From positions 54,445,676 through 54,509,675 of the forward strand of contig CM049316.1 in the NCBI GenBank assembly GCA_026874595.1: a DNA stretch of 64,000 bases, written 5' to 3'. The stretch is from Sipunculus nudus. Taxonomy: Eukaryota > Annelida > Sipuncula > Golfingiida > Sipunculidae. The notes beneath the pieces were generated by a model. The model saw only the letters and a list, made by a program, of their open reading frames with translations. It was not told the origin of the DNA and did no database searches. Within the stretch, counting starts at the first letter, position 1, and each line of letters begins with the position of its first letter. Both the position numbers and the translations under genes were made by a program. Positions 54,001 to 60,000 of the stretch are shown here, piece after piece.

Positions 54001-57000
54001 GTCATTTATTCACCTACAAAAGCAGGTGTGCTGCATTTGAAAAATTAGAATTAAAATTTTACTATCACCATCGTGTACATATATGAGTAACAAATATGAT
54101 GTATTCAATAAATCCAACTCTTTGCAGAGGACCATTGAGAGTTACGTAGACAAGCGTATGGGCAGCACATACGGTCCCCCGACAGGACGCAGGGCTACCG
54201 TGTTTATTGATGACATCAACATGCCAATCATCAACGAGTGGGGAGACCAGGTGGCCAATGAAATTGTCCGTCAGCTGATGGAGAACAAGGGTTTCTACAA
54301 CCTGGACAAACCAGGAGACTTCACTCACATCGTAGATGTGCAGGTATGGTGCTAAGAGAGAAAAAAATACTTCAGTCAGTTCTACTTTTTTAAATATATA
54401 TTTTTTATGGAGTTAACTCAGTCCATTTTAATGCTAGCTTAAATAAGTATGTACATCTGCAGTATTTCATTCTAGTTTCAGACTCCATGACAGGACAGTA
54501 GCACACGCTTCCTCTCATTTTATATTCTAGTCTTAACCAGGGCCAGTGACTATTGCACCTTCAGGCACTAGGTGTGTAATTGACCCCTTTACCACTTAAG
54601 AACCCCTGAAAGGTGCACTCATCTGTGATCGAAACATGGTCATGGGTCACAGCCTTCTCAATAAACCTGCAGAGCGTTAACCCTAATTGTTACTGACCAT
54701 GAAAAATCTCACCTCCTCAACCGAGATTTGAACTCACTATCTCCTGGCATTGGCACAAGGGCACAGAAGCCAATCCTTGACGGTGCTCGTTGTGTACAAC
54801 AATGTTATAAAGCAGTGAATCTTCTGTCTTGTGGCCCTTTACAAACAACCACATTTTACAGATAGGCAGTGACCCCTCAGCACCACCACCCGTGTAACAA
54901 CCTCCCACCCCACCCATATCATGAGGATCAGTATTTATAAGGCCATGCATATGACATTAATGCATCAATGTATAACATTGTATAGCATGACAGCTTGTTC
55001 TCCTGGTGATGTTGGTTTGGTTTTTCATTACTTTAGGTCCTTTATTTCTTGATTATAAAAGAATTTAAAGATATGTTTTGCTGTTGCAGCATTAAATATG
55101 CTAAAATTTTAATTAAAATGTGGACTGACCCTGAAACTATATAGAATAATATTACAACTGGATCAGTATTCAATGCCCTTTTTGCTTATAAATTTTGGAT
55201 GTATGAAGTCTTCGAAAAAATGTTAACAGTAGAAATAAATAATTACCATAATCAGATAAAGTGTGTCATAATAATGGTATTATAAGACATTAGTACATTT
55301 TTACAAAATTGAATTTGTGAAGTAAATTTTTTACTAAATCTTGTTAAATGTCATGGTTCTAAAGGCCTATAATGTACGTCTCCTCACTTTTAGCCTCCTC
55401 TTTTTCAGTTTGTGGCTGCCATGATTCATCCTGGTGGTGGCAGAAATGACATTCCACAACGTCTGAAGCGGCAGTTTAACATCTTCAACTGCACCCTCCC
55501 ATCCAACCCGTCCATCGACAAGATCTTCAGTGTGATTGGCTGTGGACACTACTGTTCCCAGAGGGACTTCAAAAGTGAGATTTCAGAAATGGTCGCCAAA
55601 CTGGTGCCTGTCACCCGCAGACTCTGGCAGCTGACCAAGGCAAGTTTGTTCCATCTGTAGATTATTTTTTGTAGTCATCGAGATCCTATGCAGTAATAAT
55701 GTTTTCATGTCCATTTGTGCATCTAAGGAGACAGGCAAATATGGAATGATTGGATAATAAATTATGAACATTGTATTTCTGGTTTCACTGATAAAAATTC
55801 AAGATGAAATCTGCGAATTTAAAGGCTTGTATATCTTCATATGAGCATTTGCATTAGCAACATGAAATGTGTTTCATTATTTAAGTTTCTTCAAGGAAAT
55901 ACTTAAGTTGGCTCAGGACCATTAGCAAAAGATCAAAATTAGATTCCATGTTATATACTCAAGAGCTGGCCATTATAGGTATAAAATAACCTAGGAATTC
56001 AAAGTTTTACATCGACTATCAGTTGATCCTTTTAAAGATGGATCTGTACTGATCAGCTATTTGTTTCACCCATGATTATTTTTAAAACCGCTAGGTTAAT
56101 AAGCAAAGATTTGTTTACGAAAGTAGTTGTTGATTTTAAATAAAAATGGTACAACAGTGTTGATAAACCTTGTATTTGTTAACAGATCAAGATGCTCCCA
56201 ACCCCAGCCAAGTTCCATTACATCTTCAACTTGCGTGATCTGTCCCGCATCTGGCAGGGGATGATCAACACACTCGGTGAGGTCATCACTGACGTACCGA
56301 CCCTCCTGGCACTGTGGAAACACGAGTGCTGCCGTGTCATTGCTGACAGGTATACCATTATCCAGCTTGGACTTGAAATTTGAACTGTCTAATGGAAAGT
56401 TAGATATAAATTTGTCACACAATTTTTGATTTGGTAACTTAACAAAATGATTGTAAAGAATAAAGTTATGTATTCATGAGGTATTTTGCCATATAGACTG
56501 AAGTTGCTTGTTAAATTGTAATAAACTTTTTATTATTTATATAGATTTATCATAGTCAGTTCTGCTTGTAGTTGTCTTTAAAATCTGGACAACAGTAATT
56601 TATGAGTTTAATCAAATATGTTCTCTTTGAAGATACTTAGATTCTTTATGTTGCCTTAAGTTGAGCTGACCAAGTTTTCCATGCTGTTGAAATTCATATA
56701 ACTCTTAACTGTTTTGAATATTTCATGGTACTCATTAATGCACTCACATATCAGTATATGTTATTTTATATATACTCACAAGAGCACTGTTGACTTGGGG
56801 GTGTGCTTAAAGCTTCGAAAGCCATTCATAGCTTTAATACTGGTAATGACTTTAATATGCAAGATACATGGTATAGTTACGCTGATGACTATACCATGCA
56901 GATTATGTGCAGCACATTTTTGCAAAGCAGGCATGAAAGTTTGATGCAAAATTACACACAGTACACATCTGTGCAAAGCTAACATGATGACTTGTTGTAC

Positions 57001-60000
57001 AAATTAGCCTGCACATAAGAAAGCAAGCTAAAGACACTCACTAACAGCATTGACTTTTCCAGATGATATTGACAGCTTCCACAAACAACATTGTCCACAA
57101 TTCTGTGTATGCCCGTATAATATTGTTGAGCTGAATGGCATTATCTGTAGGAGGTCCCTTGCAGACATCTCGAGTAAGGTCTATACACATTACAGGGATT
57201 CTGTGCTACTAAGCCATGTGTTTTAGTATTAAACATGATTCTGCCCTTATTGAGACTAAATCCCTGTTGATCACCAAATATGGAACACTTCCTTGGATGC
57301 TTTGAAGTTCGGAATAAAAGTTTATTTTCTCTGTATTATTGGCCATGATTATTTGGAAATCCCAGTGGGCCAGAGAGACAGAGATCCTAATATGGAAAAG
57401 ATCTCCTAATGTCAAATCCAGGTGTGTAAAGACATTGAGTCCAGTTCATGGAAGGCTTAGTCCAGTATTAAATATATGTCACATGGATGTGATTATACCT
57501 AATTACCTTTTGGTAATTTTATGTCACCATTTTCAGTGACAAAAATTACTTTCATAAAACCTTGTCCTTATTCCATCACACTCAATTTAAAATTGTCAGT
57601 TACAGAGTTATCCACCGCTACCCCAGATCCAGTATCATATGTGTTCCATAATATCAGGGTTGCCACCTTTGGCCTTCATCTTGTGTCGGAAACTCCAAGC
57701 GGTGATTGATAGAGGTCGCCACTTCTGCATGCAACTAGTCAAAGCAAACTGGTTAGGGTGATATCAAGTCCACTACAGTATATGAAATTTCACCAGTGGA
57801 ACCTCTTGATAAAATAAAATATCTACCGGTAATAGTAATACTTGTCTTCATTTAGTATACAGTGCTGCCACCTTTAGGTAATTCTCTGATCTCACTCATT
57901 TTTCACCATTACTGTGTATCCTCCCAGAAAGGCCCTTGCACTATCTATAAAATGTTTGTTCTTGGTGGGGCATTAATCGTACAATTCATAAACCTAGTTT
58001 CAAATTTACAGAGAATTACTGCTGAAGCCACTGCCACAGTCTGATCTTGCAGTGAAAAATGCTTTATTGTAATGTCAACTAACCTGTGTAGCTTTGAAAA
58101 AATAGGTTTGTCAACTTTGAGGACTTCGGTTGGTTCACCAAGACAATGGGTCGAGTGGTCTCAGAGGAGTTCGGGGAGGATCTTGCCCATTCACTTGAAA
58201 CTACCCGTTACTTTGTAGATTTTCTGAGGTAAAATACATGTGCATGTTTGGCTTAATCCTGTGTGTTTTTTGTTCAAATTTGGTTTTCATGGCACCTTTT
58301 TTTTATTTGCATCCATATTTCATTAATGCTTGATCCTTTTATTTGTAACTTGGCTTGATGCAGGCATGGTTTTATGTGAGCTCTCTTTAATTAAGCCCTG
58401 TTGATTTGATATGTAGACACTGACTAACAAAGCCAATGGGAAAATAGAATGAATGAGATGATTAGGACAAAAAACAAATTGGTATAGACAATTTCTTTTA
58501 AAACTGAAATTCAAAATTGTCAAAACCAGCATATAAAATAAATCTCTGCTTAACAGGATATGTTTCTATGGCTTCTCAGAATTCAGTTATCATAGTTGTA
58601 CTTACAAAACCCTTGAACCTGAAAGGTTACTTTATAACAAAAGACTGATTTTGTGATGTTCATCCTCAGTTGGAAGATAGTGCCACCTACAGGCCATTTC
58701 CCTATCTAAAAACAACAGGGTTAACTGTGGAAATTTGTAACTCCTTAAAGCCAAGCAAATGTGACAGGCCAGGTTAGTAACAGGTTTCAGGTATAGGGGT
58801 CTGATCAGACATCACAGCATCGCTAACTTTTGATTTGGATTGCTTTGGACCTAACTAGATGACTAAGTTTGGTTTTGTGTGTTGTGCTTTTTCTCCCCCA
58901 AACTAACCACCTACCCTGTTGTGCTTGTGTGCTACATAACTGTTTGTGGGGTCAAGGTTCACAAACCCTGATGACCTGCGTTGGTTTGACAAAACAACTC
59001 TCCGTGTGGTGGAGGAAGAATTGGGTGAGGAGTACTTGGAGATGGCCACGCCCACCAAGTATTTCATGGACTTCATGAGGTATTGATAGTCTTAGTATCA
59101 TACTTGTAGATCACAGTCAATAGGTTGTATAGCTTGTTGAGAGACAATGAAAAGCATGAATTGAAGGGCTTCTTTCTGAAATGCCCATTGTCACTTTTAT
59201 TTTCATATTGGATTTAGCCACCTCAGTCTCATTCACATGGAACGCGAAGCATTTCTCATTGAAATATTACCTGAAATTCATAAAATATTAACCCTAGTCT
59301 TTGAGTGCATATTCACTATGTACAAACTGATCTTTCTGAGTGAAGTTGATCCTGATACCAGTGATAGACATTTTGACAGATCTTGTTGATCAGTAAACCC
59401 TACATTGAAAATGGTGGACTGATTTGAACATAATATTTTCATACATATAGTGTGCCAGACACATAATAGTTGTTTTGCAGCAGAGTGGCAGCTTTAAAAG
59501 AAAACAGACTAGAAAAGAACTTGCATAGCTAAGAGGCACAGTTATAGAATAATTTTTATAGACCTGTATATATGAACAAAACTGCCAACATCAGAGATGT
59601 ATTGAAATACCTTTTTCTCTTAAAAAATATAGTTTACAGTATTTCATTGTCTCTCATCAAAGTATACAGACCTTGATGTAGTTTGCACCAGTGTATCTAC
59701 TAGTACCATGTCATAGCTGTTGTGACTGTGGATATATGCTTTCACTTCTGCTTGGCATTTTTTTCTTAATCTAATGTATATGTCTGCTTATGTATTACAT
59801 TTGACCCCTTTGGTCAAATATGTATGTACATACATTATCTGTGTACACTGTTATCATAACCAGTAACTTATTTTTTCAGCATGGGCCATATAATCTGCAA
59901 CCAAGATAGTATGAAAAACTAAATTTTGGTTTTCTTTTAAAATTATTCATATCTTTTCTCATACATATATTGTAAATTGCACAGCCAACCACTGTGTAAA

